This document shows, in pieces, positions 41,758 to 49,677 of a stretch of 64,000 nucleotides of DNA. Under the pieces are notes generated by a model. The model ran no database searches. It saw only the letters and a list, made by a program, of their open reading frames with translations, and had not been told where the DNA came from. The stretch is from Enterobacteriaceae bacterium (lineage in GTDB: Bacteria; Pseudomonadota; Gammaproteobacteria; Enterobacterales; Enterobacteriaceae): contig CABIZV010000006.1 of NCBI GenBank assembly GCA_902363335.1, forward strand, positions 289,284-353,283, given 5' to 3'. The first letter of the stretch is position 1, and each line of letters starts with the position of its first letter. The position numbers and the translations under genes are program-made.

Positions 41758-43227
41758 ATGTCAATCAGCTCGGCTATCAAATCATTACAGGACATCATGC
41801 GCAAAGATGCAGGTGTCGATGGCGACGCACAGCGTCTGGGTCAGCTCTCCTGGTTACTGTTCCTGAAGATCTTCGACGCCCAGGAGCAGACGCTGGAAAT
41901 CGAGCAGGACAAATACAAACTCCCCATACCGGAGCGTTATCTGTGGCGCAACTGGGCGGCGGATAACGAAGGGATCACCGGCGATAAACTACTGGAGTTC
42001 GTCAACGACGACCTGTTCCCAACGCTGAAAAACCTGCCCGTGCAGGTCGATATCAATCCGCGCGGCTTCGTGGTGAAACAGGCGTTCAGCGATGCCTACA
42101 ACTACATGAAGAACGGCACGCTGCTGCGTCAGGTGATCAACAAGCTGAACGAGATTGATTTTACCCGCGCCAGCGAGCGTCATCTGTTTGGCGATATCTA
42201 TGAACAAATCCTCAGGGATCTCCAGGCCGCAGGCAATGCCGGTGAGTTCTACACCCCGCGAGCGGTGACCCGCTTTATGGTCGAACGCGTCGATCCAAAA
42301 CTCGGCGAGTCAATTATGGACCCGGCCTGCGGCACCGGCGGTTTCCTCGCCTGCGCATTTGACCACGTAAAAAACCACTACGCGCACACGGTGGCTGACC
42401 GCCAGATCCTGCAAAAACAGATCCACGGCGTGGAGAAAAAACAGCTGCCGCACCTGCTTTGTACCACCAATATGCTGCTCCACGGCATTGAGGTGCCAGT
42501 ACAGATCCGCCACGATAATACCCTCAACAAGCCGCTCTCCTCCTGGGATGAGCAGATGGATGTGATTATCACTAACCCCCCCTTCGGCGGCACCGAAGAA
42601 GACGGTATCGAGAAGAACTTCCCGGCAGAAATGCAGACCCGCGAAACGGCGGATCTGTTCCTGCAACTGATTATTGAAGTGCTGGCGAAAAACGGCCGTG
42701 CGGCGGTTGTGCTGCCGGACGGCACGCTGTTTGGCGAAGGCGTGAAAACCAAGATCAAAAAGCTGCTCACCGAGGAGTGCAACCTGCACACCATCGTGCG
42801 TCTGCCGAACGGCGTGTTTAACCCGTATACCGGGATCAAAACCAACCTGCTGTTCTTTACCAAAGGCCAGCCGACCAAAGAAATCTGGTTTTACGAGCAC
42901 CCGTACCCTGCGGGCGTGAAGAACTACAGCAAAACCAAGCCGATGAAGTTTGAAGAATTCCAGGCCGAGATCGACTGGTGGGGCAACGAGGCCGATGGCT
43001 TCGCCAGCCGCGTCGAAAACGAACAGGCGTGGAAGGTCAGCATCGACGAGGTGATTGCCCGCAACTTTAACCTCGATATCAAAAACCCGCACCAGGCGGA
43101 AACCGTCAGCCACGATCCGGACGAACTGCTCACACAGTACGCGAAGCAGCAGGAAGCAATCCAGACCCTGCGCCACCAGCTGCGCGATATCCTCGGCGCG
43201 GCGCTCTCCGGCAAGGAGGCTAACTGA
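41758..43227 (+). CDS. hsdM: Type I DNA adenine methyltransferase HsdM
   Basis: HsdM makes N6-methyladenine at the site read by HsdS and is part of both the methylase and the full restriction complex. It has 489 residues. The N-terminal HsdM domain begins SISSAIKSLQDIMRKDAG. The SAM site DPACGTGGFL is at 188-197 and catalytic NPPF at 273-276. The C-terminus FNLDIKNPHQ precedes a helical tail. ATG 41758 is chosen: the upstream frame runs through the terminator. It overlaps hsdS by one base (TGATG), so they are coupled. Confidence 0.95.
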   Translation: MSISSAIKSLQDIMRKDAGVDGDAQRLGQLSWLLFLKIFDAQEQTLEIEQDKYKLPIPERYLWRNWAADNEGITGDKLLEFVNDDLFPTLKNLPVQVDINPRGFVVKQAFSDAYNYMKNGTLLRQVINKLNEIDFTRASERHLFGDIYEQILRDLQAAGNAGEFYTPRAVTRFMVERVDPKLGESIMDPACGTGGFLACAFDHVKNHYAHTVADRQILQKQIHGVEKKQLPHLLCTTNMLLHGIEVPVQIRHDNTLNKPLSSWDEQMDVIITNPPFGGTEEDGIEKNFPAEMQTRETADLFLQLIIEVLAKNGRAAVVLPDGTLFGEGVKTKIKKLLTEECNLHTIVRLPNGVFNPYTGIKTNLLFFTKGQPTKEIWFYEHPYPAGVKNYSKTKPMKFEEFQAEIDWWGNEADGFASRVENEQAWKVSIDEVIARNFNLDIKNPHQAETVSHDPDELLTQYAKQQEAIQTLRHQLRDILGAALSGKEAN

Positions 43228-45005
43228 TGGCGGTGGAAAAACTGATTGTCGACCATATCGATACCTGGACCACGGCGCTACAGACCCGCTCCACCGCCGG
43301 GCGCGGCAGTTCGGGCAAGATTGACCTGTACGGCATTAAGAAGCTGCGCGAACTGATTCTGGAGCTGGCGGTGCGCGGCAAGCTGGTGCCGCAGGATCCG
43401 AACGACGAACCGGCGTCGGTACTTCTGGAGCGTATTGCGGCGGAAAAGGCCGAGCTGGTGAAGCAGGGGAAAATTAAAAAGCAAAAGCCGCTGCCGGAGA
43501 TTAGCGAGGAAGAGAAGCCGTTTGAGCTGCCGGAGGGGTGGGAGTGGGTGCGGCTGGGAAGTATAGCTGAAATTATCCGAGGTGTAACATATACTAAAAA
43601 CCAATGTTTTGACGTGAAGACCGTTGGAACAATAGCACTTCTTAGAGCAAATAACATACAGGAGCAAATCGTTTTAGAGCCACTAATATACGTGGACACA
43701 AACATTGTCTCTAAAGAGCAATTATTATTGCCGGGAGATATTCTTATTGCAATGTCAAGTGGCTCTGAGAAATTGGTAGGAAAAGCTGCACAAATAAAAG
43801 ATAAAATAGAGGCATCTTTTGGTGCTTTCTGTGGAACAATAAGGCCACTTTCAACATATATTTCTCATTTTTTAGGGTTTTATTTACAAACACCAACCTA
43901 TAGAATACAAACTCAAGAATTGGGAAAAGGTATTGGTATAAAAAACCTTAATAAAACCAACCTAGAGTTAATTTTAGTAGCCATTCCATCTTCAAACTTA
44001 ATAGAGAAAATCCTAACTAGTTGTTCACAGTTATTTGAATTATGCAACCAACTGGAACAGCACTCCCTGACCAGTCTGGACGCCCATCAGCAGCTGGTTG
44101 AAACCCTGCTAACCACGCTAACCGATAGCCAGAATGCCGATGAACTGGCCGAAAACTGGGCGCGTATCAGCGAGCATTTCGACACGTTGTTTACCACCGA
44201 AGCCAGCATTGACGCCTTAAAGCAGACCATTCTGCAACTGGCGGTGATGGGTAAATTGGTACCGCAGGATCCGAACGATGAACCGGCCTCTGAACTGCTC
44301 AAACGTATCGCGCAGGAAAAAGCGCAACTGGTGAAAGACGGGAAAATGAAAAAGCAAAAACCGTTGCCACCGATTAGTGATGAGGAAAAACCGTTTGAAC
44401 TGCCGGAGGGGTGGGAATGGGTTAAATTGGGAAATATACTCCATGATATAAAATATGGAACTTCTCAAAAATGTGATTATAATATTGCAGGCTATCCTGT
44501 TCTAAGAATTCCTAATATTGTAAAAGGTATTATCGATCTTGCCGACATAAAGTATGGTGCATTAACCGATTCTGAATTAAAAGATCTTACACTAAATAAA
44601 AATGATCTTTTATTTATAAGATCTAATGGCAGCACTAATATTGTCGGTCAAAGTACATTAGTTCAACACGATTTAAAAGATCATGCTTATGCTGGTTATA
44701 TAATTAGAGTGCGACTACATAACGAATATATTAATGCCAGATATATAAACATGGTAATGAAATCAATTTTAATACGTGAGCAAATTGAAGGTCCGATTAG
44801 AACAACTACAGGTGTCAAAAACATTAATTCAAATGAACTTATGGGACTTCTTGTACCTCTTCCACCAAAAAATGAACAAGGGATAATCATTAAAAAAATT
44901 AGTGAAATAGATACAACTTTATCTAATTTGAAAGTTAGCATCCAATCCGCCCAACAAACCCAGCTCCATCTGGCCGACGCCCTCACCGACGCCGCCATCA
45001 ATTAA
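43227..45005 (+). CDS. hsdS: Type I specificity subunit HsdS
   Basis: HsdS (592 residues) recognises the bipartite DNA target. The architecture is an N-terminal conserved arm, TRD1 (about residues 112-270), a central conserved helix region, and TRD2 (about 402-570). The two conserved arms repeat each other: AVRGKLVPQDPNDEPAS... at about 47 and AVMGKLVPQDPNDEPAS... at about 338, each ending in FELPEGWEW. The TRD coding segments (43561-44050 and 44433-44940) are very AT-rich while the arms are GC-rich like the chromosome. That indicates exchange of target domains by recombination. The target sequence cannot be predicted by eye. Confidence 0.95.
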   Translation: MAVEKLIVDHIDTWTTALQTRSTAGRGSSGKIDLYGIKKLRELILELAVRGKLVPQDPNDEPASVLLERIAAEKAELVKQGKIKKQKPLPEISEEEKPFELPEGWEWVRLGSIAEIIRGVTYTKNQCFDVKTVGTIALLRANNIQEQIVLEPLIYVDTNIVSKEQLLLPGDILIAMSSGSEKLVGKAAQIKDKIEASFGAFCGTIRPLSTYISHFLGFYLQTPTYRIQTQELGKGIGIKNLNKTNLELILVAIPSSNLIEKILTSCSQLFELCNQLEQHSLTSLDAHQQLVETLLTTLTDSQNADELAENWARISEHFDTLFTTEASIDALKQTILQLAVMGKLVPQDPNDEPASELLKRIAQEKAQLVKDGKMKKQKPLPPISDEEKPFELPEGWEWVKLGNILHDIKYGTSQKCDYNIAGYPVLRIPNIVKGIIDLADIKYGALTDSELKDLTLNKNDLLFIRSNGSTNIVGQSTLVQHDLKDHAYAGYIIRVRLHNEYINARYINMVMKSILIREQIEGPIRTTTGVKNINSNELMGLLVPLPPKNEQGIIIKKISEIDTTLSNLKVSIQSAQQTQLHLADALTDAAIN

Positions 45006-45021
45006 CCCTCCCCCAGAAACC

Positions 45022-45049
45022 AATAAAGCGGCTAAATAGCCGCTTTATT
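45022..45049 (+). terminator. Terminator after hsdS
   Basis: AATAAAGCGGCT / AGCCGCTTTATT is a 12-bp stem with loop AAAT, beginning 16 bases after the hsdS stop. Confidence 0.82.
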
Positions 45050-45127
45050 CCCATCACCATAAATAATCCATCCCCGCATCCACGCCGTTATTTTCATTCA
45101 TTTTCAGCTGGACTTTCCTTCTATTCC

Positions 45128-45143
45128 CTGATGATATGTACAG
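45128..45143. promoter_or_regulatory. LexA box upstream of symE
   Basis: CTG-ATGATATGTA-CAG fits the LexA core CTG-N10-CAG with an AT-rich middle, 77 bases before the symE ATG. symE is SOS-controlled in E. coli. Confidence 0.7.
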
Positions 45144-45149
45144 GTATTT

Positions 45150-45229
45150 TTCGCAAGACGCCCGTGCTGCAACACGAGCGCCTCGCTAATCACAATCACT
45201 ATTTTCAAGGAATAGCCATCATGACTACC
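45150..45229 (-). ncRNA. symR: SymR-like antisense RNA
   Basis: The minus strand from about 45229 down to about 45150 resembles E. coli SymR. It begins at the symE start region, carries the conserved ATAGTGATTGTGATTAGCG, and ends in an 11-bp hairpin (45183-45173 with 45166-45156) followed by GCGAAAAA. It covers the symE ribosome site and start codon, and so should block translation. Exact ends are estimated. Confidence 0.72.
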
Positions 45230-45559
45230 CCGCATTCTATTGCAGAATTCACCGATCCAGAAGTCTCCCCAACAAATAACCGCGCCGCCACCGTCAGTTA
45301 TGCGAGCCGCTACCCGGAATACACCCGTATGCCCGCCATTACCCTGAAAGGCCAGTGGCTGGAAGCCGCCGGTTTTACCACCGGCAGCAAAATGGATATT
45401 AAGGTGATGGAAGGCTGCATCGTACTGACCGTAAAACCACCCGAGCCGCCGCTGATGCAGTCGCTGCATCAGGTCTGCACGCTGTCGGCGCGTAAACAGC
45501 GTCAGGTGCAGGACTTTATCGGCGTCATTGCCAATAAACCGCGCAAGCGGGAAGCCTAA
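45221..45559 (+). CDS. symE: SOS-induced toxin-like protein SymE
   Basis: SymE has an AbrB/MazE-like fold. In E. coli it is made under SOS and, when overproduced, condenses the nucleoid or degrades RNA; antisense SymR and Lon keep it low. The 112-residue product has TVSYASRYPEYTRMPAITLKGQWLEAAGF and the C-terminal LSARKQRQVQDFIGVIANK, aligned with K-12 over its full length. ATG 45221 matches K-12. The longer frame from 45131 runs across the SymR target and LexA site. It follows hsdS, the same order as in K-12. Confidence 0.94.
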   Translation: MTTPHSIAEFTDPEVSPTNNRAATVSYASRYPEYTRMPAITLKGQWLEAAGFTTGSKMDIKVMEGCIVLTVKPPEPPLMQSLHQVCTLSARKQRQVQDFIGVIANKPRKREA

Positions 45560-45685
45560 ACCCCGCCGCCCGGCAGCCTCTCCGCTGTCGGGCTTGCACT
45601 ATTCCTCACAGCCAAAAGCCCGAATTCCTCTTTTATCTCTTCTCACTCCACGTATGATAGTGCGAATAACTTTCAGGAGGGATCC

Positions 45686-46609
45686 ATGAGCGATATCCAG
45701 CTTTTCCGCCTCGGTGCCGGGAAAGTACAAGAACTGCCGGGCAAAGCCGCGGCCATTGAAAAAGATCTGCAAACGCTGATCGAATCCCATATGGAAACCT
45801 TCCTCGGCGTCCGCTTTCTCGACACCGAATACAGCACGGGCAAAACGCACCGTGGGCGGATTGATTCCCTCGGCCTGGATGAAAATAACTGCCCGGTGAT
45901 TATTGAATATAAGCGCCACAGCAATGAAAACGTCATTAACCAGGGGCTGTTTTATCTCGACTGGCTGCTCGACCATAAAGCGGAGTTTCAGTGGCAGGTA
46001 ATGGAGAAAATGGGTAAAACCACCGCCGAAGCCATCGACTGGTCCGGCACACGGTTAATCTGTATTGCCGCCGATTTTAATAAATACGATGAACACGCGG
46101 TGCAGCAGATTAATCGTAATATCAGCCTGATTCGCTACAAGCTGTTTGCCGATGACCTACTGATGCTGGAACTGGTGAACGCCGTGGTCGAAAACAGCTC
46201 TCAACAAGTCATCGCTGACGGTTCGGCCACAAGCAATGGCAAACGTTATACCCGCACACAGCGTGAACAGGTCACCTCCGCGCCACCTGCATTGTTTGCA
46301 CTGTACGAACAGCTAAAAAGCTATGTGCTATCGCAGGGTGATGAAGTTCAGTTTAAAGAACTTAAGCGCTACGATGCTTTTCGCCGAATCCGCAATTTTC
46401 TCTGTGTCGCCGTTTATTCCGTTACGGACCCACACTTACGTCTTTGGCTGAAAATAAAGCCACAGCATATCCAGTTAGAAGAAGGATTTAGCCGCGACGT
46501 CACCAACATTGGCCACTGGGGAACCGGCGACGTCGAGCTGATTGTGCGTAATGAACACGACCTGGATAAAGCCAAGCTGTTGGTCGAGAAAGCCTATCAG
46601 GAAAACTGA
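45686..46609 (+). CDS. PD-(D/E)xK-like nuclease with C-terminal DUF5655 domain
   Basis: The N-terminal half of this 307-residue protein looks like an endonuclease-fold domain: a basic GKTHRGRIDSLGLDENNCPVIIEYKRHSNENVINQGLFYLDWL, where D59 and E73-x-K75 form a PD-(D/E)xK core, followed by a Q-containing helix. The C-terminal ~110 residues (LFALYEQLKSYVLSQGDEVQFKELKRYDAFRRIRNFLCVAVY, then LWLKI and VELIVRNEHDLDKAKLLVEKAY) fit the DUF5655 'transport protein' domain seen in defence islands. An AGGAGG site precedes the ATG. It sits beside hsdS and symE, which suggests a DNA defence or repair role. The activity is unproven. Confidence 0.72.
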   Translation: MSDIQLFRLGAGKVQELPGKAAAIEKDLQTLIESHMETFLGVRFLDTEYSTGKTHRGRIDSLGLDENNCPVIIEYKRHSNENVINQGLFYLDWLLDHKAEFQWQVMEKMGKTTAEAIDWSGTRLICIAADFNKYDEHAVQQINRNISLIRYKLFADDLLMLELVNAVVENSSQQVIADGSATSNGKRYTRTQREQVTSAPPALFALYEQLKSYVLSQGDEVQFKELKRYDAFRRIRNFLCVAVYSVTDPHLRLWLKIKPQHIQLEEGFSRDVTNIGHWGTGDVELIVRNEHDLDKAKLLVEKAYQEN

Positions 46610-46660
46610 TTTATCCCGATTCCGCATGGCGTTGGCACCATTCCAACGCCACCTTCACAT

Positions 46661-47605
46661 TCACGACGCCGCGCTCACCGCACCTTCCCCATTCGCCGCA
46701 TCCTGCGGCCGTGAAACCGTGCGGCTCCGGCTGCCATCCACCCCAACCGCAATCACCCCTTCCACCGTCACCCGGCGTACCACGCGCGGCTGGCTGCCGT
46801 AGTCGTTGACTGCGTAGTGCTGGGTGCTGCGGTTGTCCCAAATCACCACGTCGTCCTGCTGCCATTGCCAGCGCACGGTGTTATCGAGGCGGGTGATGCG
46901 GTTTTGCAACAGTTCGAACAGCTGCGCAGATTCCCGCGAGCTAAAGCCCACCAGCCGTTTGACAAAGTGCCCCAGCAGCAGCGCGCGTTCGCCGCTGACC
47001 GGGTGGACGTGCACCACCGGGTGCTCGGCTTCCCACAGCGATGAGACGAACACTTTTTGGTGATGCGCCAGGCGGTGCGTTTCCACGACGACGCGCTCGG
47101 CGCCATAGTCATAGTCGTTGCTGTGCACCGCGTGCAGCGTGTCGACGAAGCGCTTAAGCGTCTCCGGCAGCTGCTCGTAGGCGCGGGCGGTGTTGGCCCA
47201 CACGGTGTCGCCGCCGTATTCCGGGATGGTGACGCCGCGCAGGATGGATATTTTCGGGAAGGCGTCAACGAAGGTGACGTCGGTGTGCCACGAGTCGGCG
47301 CGGCCGCCGCCTTTGGAGGCGTCGAGTTCGAACAGTTTGGTGCCTTCCGGGGAAGGAACGGTTGGGTGGGGAACAATCTTGCCGAAGCGCGCACCGAAGG
47401 CCTGATGCTCGGCGTCGGTCAGGTGACTTTGCTGGCGGAAGAACAGCACTTTGTATTTGACCAGCGCCGCGTCGAGCTGGGCGAAGGTGTCGGCATCCAG
47501 ATCGGCGGAGAGGCGAATGTCGCGGATCTCCGCGCCGATGTTGCCCGCCACGCGGCGTACGTTCAGTAAAGGAAAATCGGTATCAGCAGTATTCACAGCA
47601 GTCAT
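46661..47605 (-). CDS. TauD/TfdA-family Fe(II)/2-oxoglutarate dioxygenase
   Basis: This 314-residue non-haem iron dioxygenase has the facial triad in WHTDVTF (His-x-Asp, about residues 108-110) and the distal histidine in STQHYAVNDYG (about 263), followed by the 2-oxoglutarate arginine in RVVRRVTVEG. Family members oxidise taurine (TauD), alkyl sulphates (AtsK) or aryloxy acids. This one resembles the AtsK-like side by length and by its RLSADLD-type N-terminus, but the substrate is not determinable. No sulphonate transporter (tauABC/ssu) is nearby. The gene is GC-rich compared with the hsdS TRDs next door. Confidence 0.85.
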   Translation of the reverse strand: MTAVNTADTDFPLLNVRRVAGNIGAEIRDIRLSADLDADTFAQLDAALVKYKVLFFRQQSHLTDAEHQAFGARFGKIVPHPTVPSPEGTKLFELDASKGGGRADSWHTDVTFVDAFPKISILRGVTIPEYGGDTVWANTARAYEQLPETLKRFVDTLHAVHSNDYDYGAERVVVETHRLAHHQKVFVSSLWEAEHPVVHVHPVSGERALLLGHFVKRLVGFSSRESAQLFELLQNRITRLDNTVRWQWQQDDVVIWDNRSTQHYAVNDYGSQPRVVRRVTVEGVIAVGVDGSRSRTVSRPQDAANGEGAVSAAS

Positions 47606-47724
47606 GATTGCGCCCCTTTAAAATGGTCAGAAACCCGAATATAGAAATATTCCACCGGGTGACAAAGTCGAGTTTGTGATATTGATAGGTCGCAGATGGG
47701 ATTGCATGATTCGGCATCGAGCCG

Positions 47725-47795
47725 CCCCGCGGTCGGCGTAAACGCCTCGCCCGGGCTACGAATGGGTAGCCCGGCCAAGCGCAGCGCCGCCGGGA
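47725..47795. repeat. REP-like units
   Basis: CCCGCGGTCGGCGTAAACGC...CCCGGGCTAC is followed by GTAGCCCGGCCAAGCGCAGC...GCCGGGA. These are the same two unit types seen at 20811-20860 and 20984-21012. They occupy most of the 207-base gap between divergent genes. Confidence 0.8.
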
Positions 47796-47812
47796 ATAGC
47801 ACAGGAGCCTTT

Positions 47813-48055
47813 ATGAGCACGGAAATCAACCTCACCCCCGCCGAGCGCGAGAAACTACGCGATCAGCTGACCGACTACTGCGCGAAACAGTTTGACCTCG
47901 AGCTGGAGCAGTTCGACGCGGAGTTCTTTATCGAATTTATTATCGAGAAACTGGGGCCGGCCTTTTATAACGCCGGAATTGATGAGGCGATTCGCACCCA
48001 CCTGGCGTGGAGCGAGCGTATTCAGGAAGAGATGGATCTGAAGAAAATTCTATGA
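47813..48055 (+). CDS. DUF2164 family small protein
   Basis: This 80-residue acidic, probably all-helical protein belongs to the DUF2164 family. The pattern is LTPAEREKLRDQLTDYCAKQFDLELEQFDAEFFIEFIIEKLGPAFYNAGIDEA. Its function is unknown. The start ATG at 47813 has an AGGAG site (in GCACAGGAGCC), and the longer frame passes through the REP unit. It overlaps the next gene (ATGA), so DUF2164 and the GNAT protein form a two-gene operon. Confidence 0.82.
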   Translation: MSTEINLTPAEREKLRDQLTDYCAKQFDLELEQFDAEFFIEFIIEKLGPAFYNAGIDEAIRTHLAWSERIQEEMDLKKIL

Positions 48056-48522
48056 GTTCACACTACGCTATTCGTTCTTTGCGCAACCATCCTGAGCAGA
48101 TTGAAGCGGTTATCGCCTATTTCCAGCAGCAGTGGGCATCGGAAGAATCCATGATGGTTTATGACGACGCGCTGCGCCACACACCGGGGGCGAAAAATCC
48201 GCTGCCGCAGTGGTACTGGCTGCAGGATGGCGAGCGGATCATCGGCTGCGCGGGGTTGATTACCAACGATTTTATCAGCCGCGGCGAGCTGTATCCGTGG
48301 CTGTGCGCGCTCTATATCGATCCGGCGTATCGCCGGCAAGGGCTGGCGCGGCGGTTGATTGAGCATATCGCCCAGCACACAAGGCAGCTTGGCTTTACGC
48401 AGCTGCATCTGTGTACCGATATGGACGGGTTTTACGAGCAAGTGGGCTTTGTCTTCAACGGGTTAGGCTATCACCCGTGGGGTGAGTCGTCACGGGTTTA
48501 TAGTCGAGAGTTGAGCATGTAG
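48052..48522 (+). CDS. GNAT-family N-acetyltransferase
   Basis: This 156-residue acetyltransferase has acetyl-CoA motif A ALYIDPAYRRQGLARRLIEHI and motif B MDGFYEQVGFVFNGLGY. The substrate is unknown. It starts MSSHYAIRSLR at the ATGA overlap with the DUF2164 gene. Close homologues in other enterobacteria are annotated only as GNAT proteins. It is followed by a REP pair. Confidence 0.85.
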   Translation: MSSHYAIRSLRNHPEQIEAVIAYFQQQWASEESMMVYDDALRHTPGAKNPLPQWYWLQDGERIIGCAGLITNDFISRGELYPWLCALYIDPAYRRQGLARRLIEHIAQHTRQLGFTQLHLCTDMDGFYEQVGFVFNGLGYHPWGESSRVYSRELSM

Positions 48523-48530
48523 CCGGATAA

Positions 48531-48607
48531 ATGCCGGGTGGCGGCTACGCCTTACCCGGCCTACAGAACCGTGCCCGTAGGCCTGATAAGTGCAGCGTCA
48601 TCAGGCG
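48531..48607. repeat. REP pair
   Basis: ATGCCGGGTGGCGGCTACGC...CCGGCCTACA and GTAGGCCTGATAAGTGCAGC...CATCAGGCGC, the same variant pair as at 38181-38258. The second unit runs into the 3' end of the convergent GH105 gene. Confidence 0.85.
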
Positions 48608-49677
48608 CTCCACTTCTCCTGCTGAAGCTCCAGCAATAGCAACATCATCAGCGCCTGCGCATACGGCACCGGGGCCATGGCGATATCGCAGTAATATTGC
48701 AGATCCGGCCCCACCATCGTTCCTTTCGAGGCTTCCAGCACGATGCCATCGTCTATTCTGTCGCGTAGCGCATGCCAGGCGCGCATGGCGTGTTCGGCGA
48801 CCTTCTCATCTAAGATCCCCATGCGCACGCCGCGCAGCATGCCGTAGGCGATTCCGGCGGTGGCGGAAGATTCCTGCGGAGAGAGCTGATCGTCGAGCAG
48901 CGTGTGCCACATGCCGTTGTCGGCCTGTAGCTCGCACAGAGTATTCACCTGACGCGCCACCACCACCGAAAGATAGCGCTTCACGCTGGCGTCCAGGCTG
49001 TCGCCGAGCAGGGCGATAAATTCCGGGATCGCTACGGTGATCCACGCGTTGCCGCGCGCCCAAAACGCTTCAGAAAAGTGATGTTTACCGACAAACGTCC
49101 AGCCGTGATACCACAGGCCGCTCGCCGGTTCGCACAGGTAGCGGGTGTGTAGCAGGAACTGGTACGACGCTTCGTCGATCAGATCTTTGCGCTTAAGCAC
49201 CACGCCCGCCGTACCGAGGAACAGGCAGGTCATAAACAGCGTGTCGTCCCACAGGTGTCCGGTGTTCGGCTGCTCTTTCACCACGTGCTGGAAGCCGCCC
49301 TCTTCGGTTTTTGGCAGGGTGCGCAGCAGCGCGTCGGCCCAGTCGTTCACCACGATCAGCAGATCGTCTCGCCCGGTGTGGCCTGCCACCAGCGCGAGGG
49401 TGATCATCGGCGCGGTGGTGTTGATCTGGATTTCCGGCAGTCCTTTGGCCAGCTGATCTTCATACCAGGTGAGGATCGACTGCTGGAGGCGGGCGTCATT
49501 TTGCTGGCGCGCATACTGCCAGAAGCCGTACAGTCCGACGCCCACTTCCCATTCCCACTCTTCAAAGTGGATGGTAAAACCTTCGCCGGTGTCGGTGCCG
49601 ACTTCGCCCATATTTTTCAGGCGGCAGAAGCCCTGAACCACCTGCGCCAGCAGGCCGTTTAATGCTGCATTGTTCAT
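48601..49677 (-). CDS. GH105-type unsaturated uronyl hydrolase (second copy)
   Basis: This 358-residue alpha/alpha-barrel enzyme of the YteR/YesR family has the blocks EWEWEVGVGLYGFWQYA, NTTAPMITLALVAG, LWDDTLFMTCLFLG with the catalytic aspartate, GLWYHGWTFVGKHHFSEAFWARGNAWITVAIPEFIALL and ATAGIAYGMLRGVRMGIL. It is clearly related to, but different from, the GH105 protein at 26387-27469. It has no signal peptide. Its ATG overlaps the stop of the 801-residue gene (ATGA), so the two are coupled. It would remove unsaturated uronic acid from imported oligosaccharides. Confidence 0.86.
   Translation of the reverse strand: MNNAALNGLLAQVVQGFCRLKNMGEVGTDTGEGFTIHFEEWEWEVGVGLYGFWQYARQQNDARLQQSILTWYEDQLAKGLPEIQINTTAPMITLALVAGHTGRDDLLIVVNDWADALLRTLPKTEEGGFQHVVKEQPNTGHLWDDTLFMTCLFLGTAGVVLKRKDLIDEASYQFLLHTRYLCEPASGLWYHGWTFVGKHHFSEAFWARGNAWITVAIPEFIALLGDSLDASVKRYLSVVVARQVNTLCELQADNGMWHTLLDDQLSPQESSATAGIAYGMLRGVRMGILDEKVAEHAMRAWHALRDRIDDGIVLEASKGTMVGPDLQYYCDIAMAPVPYAQALMMLLLLELQQEKWSA

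Noticed and set aside
47057..47569. 170-codon frame antisense to the TauD-family gene
   Set aside because: Typical GC-rich antisense frame; the minus-strand protein has all catalytic motifs.
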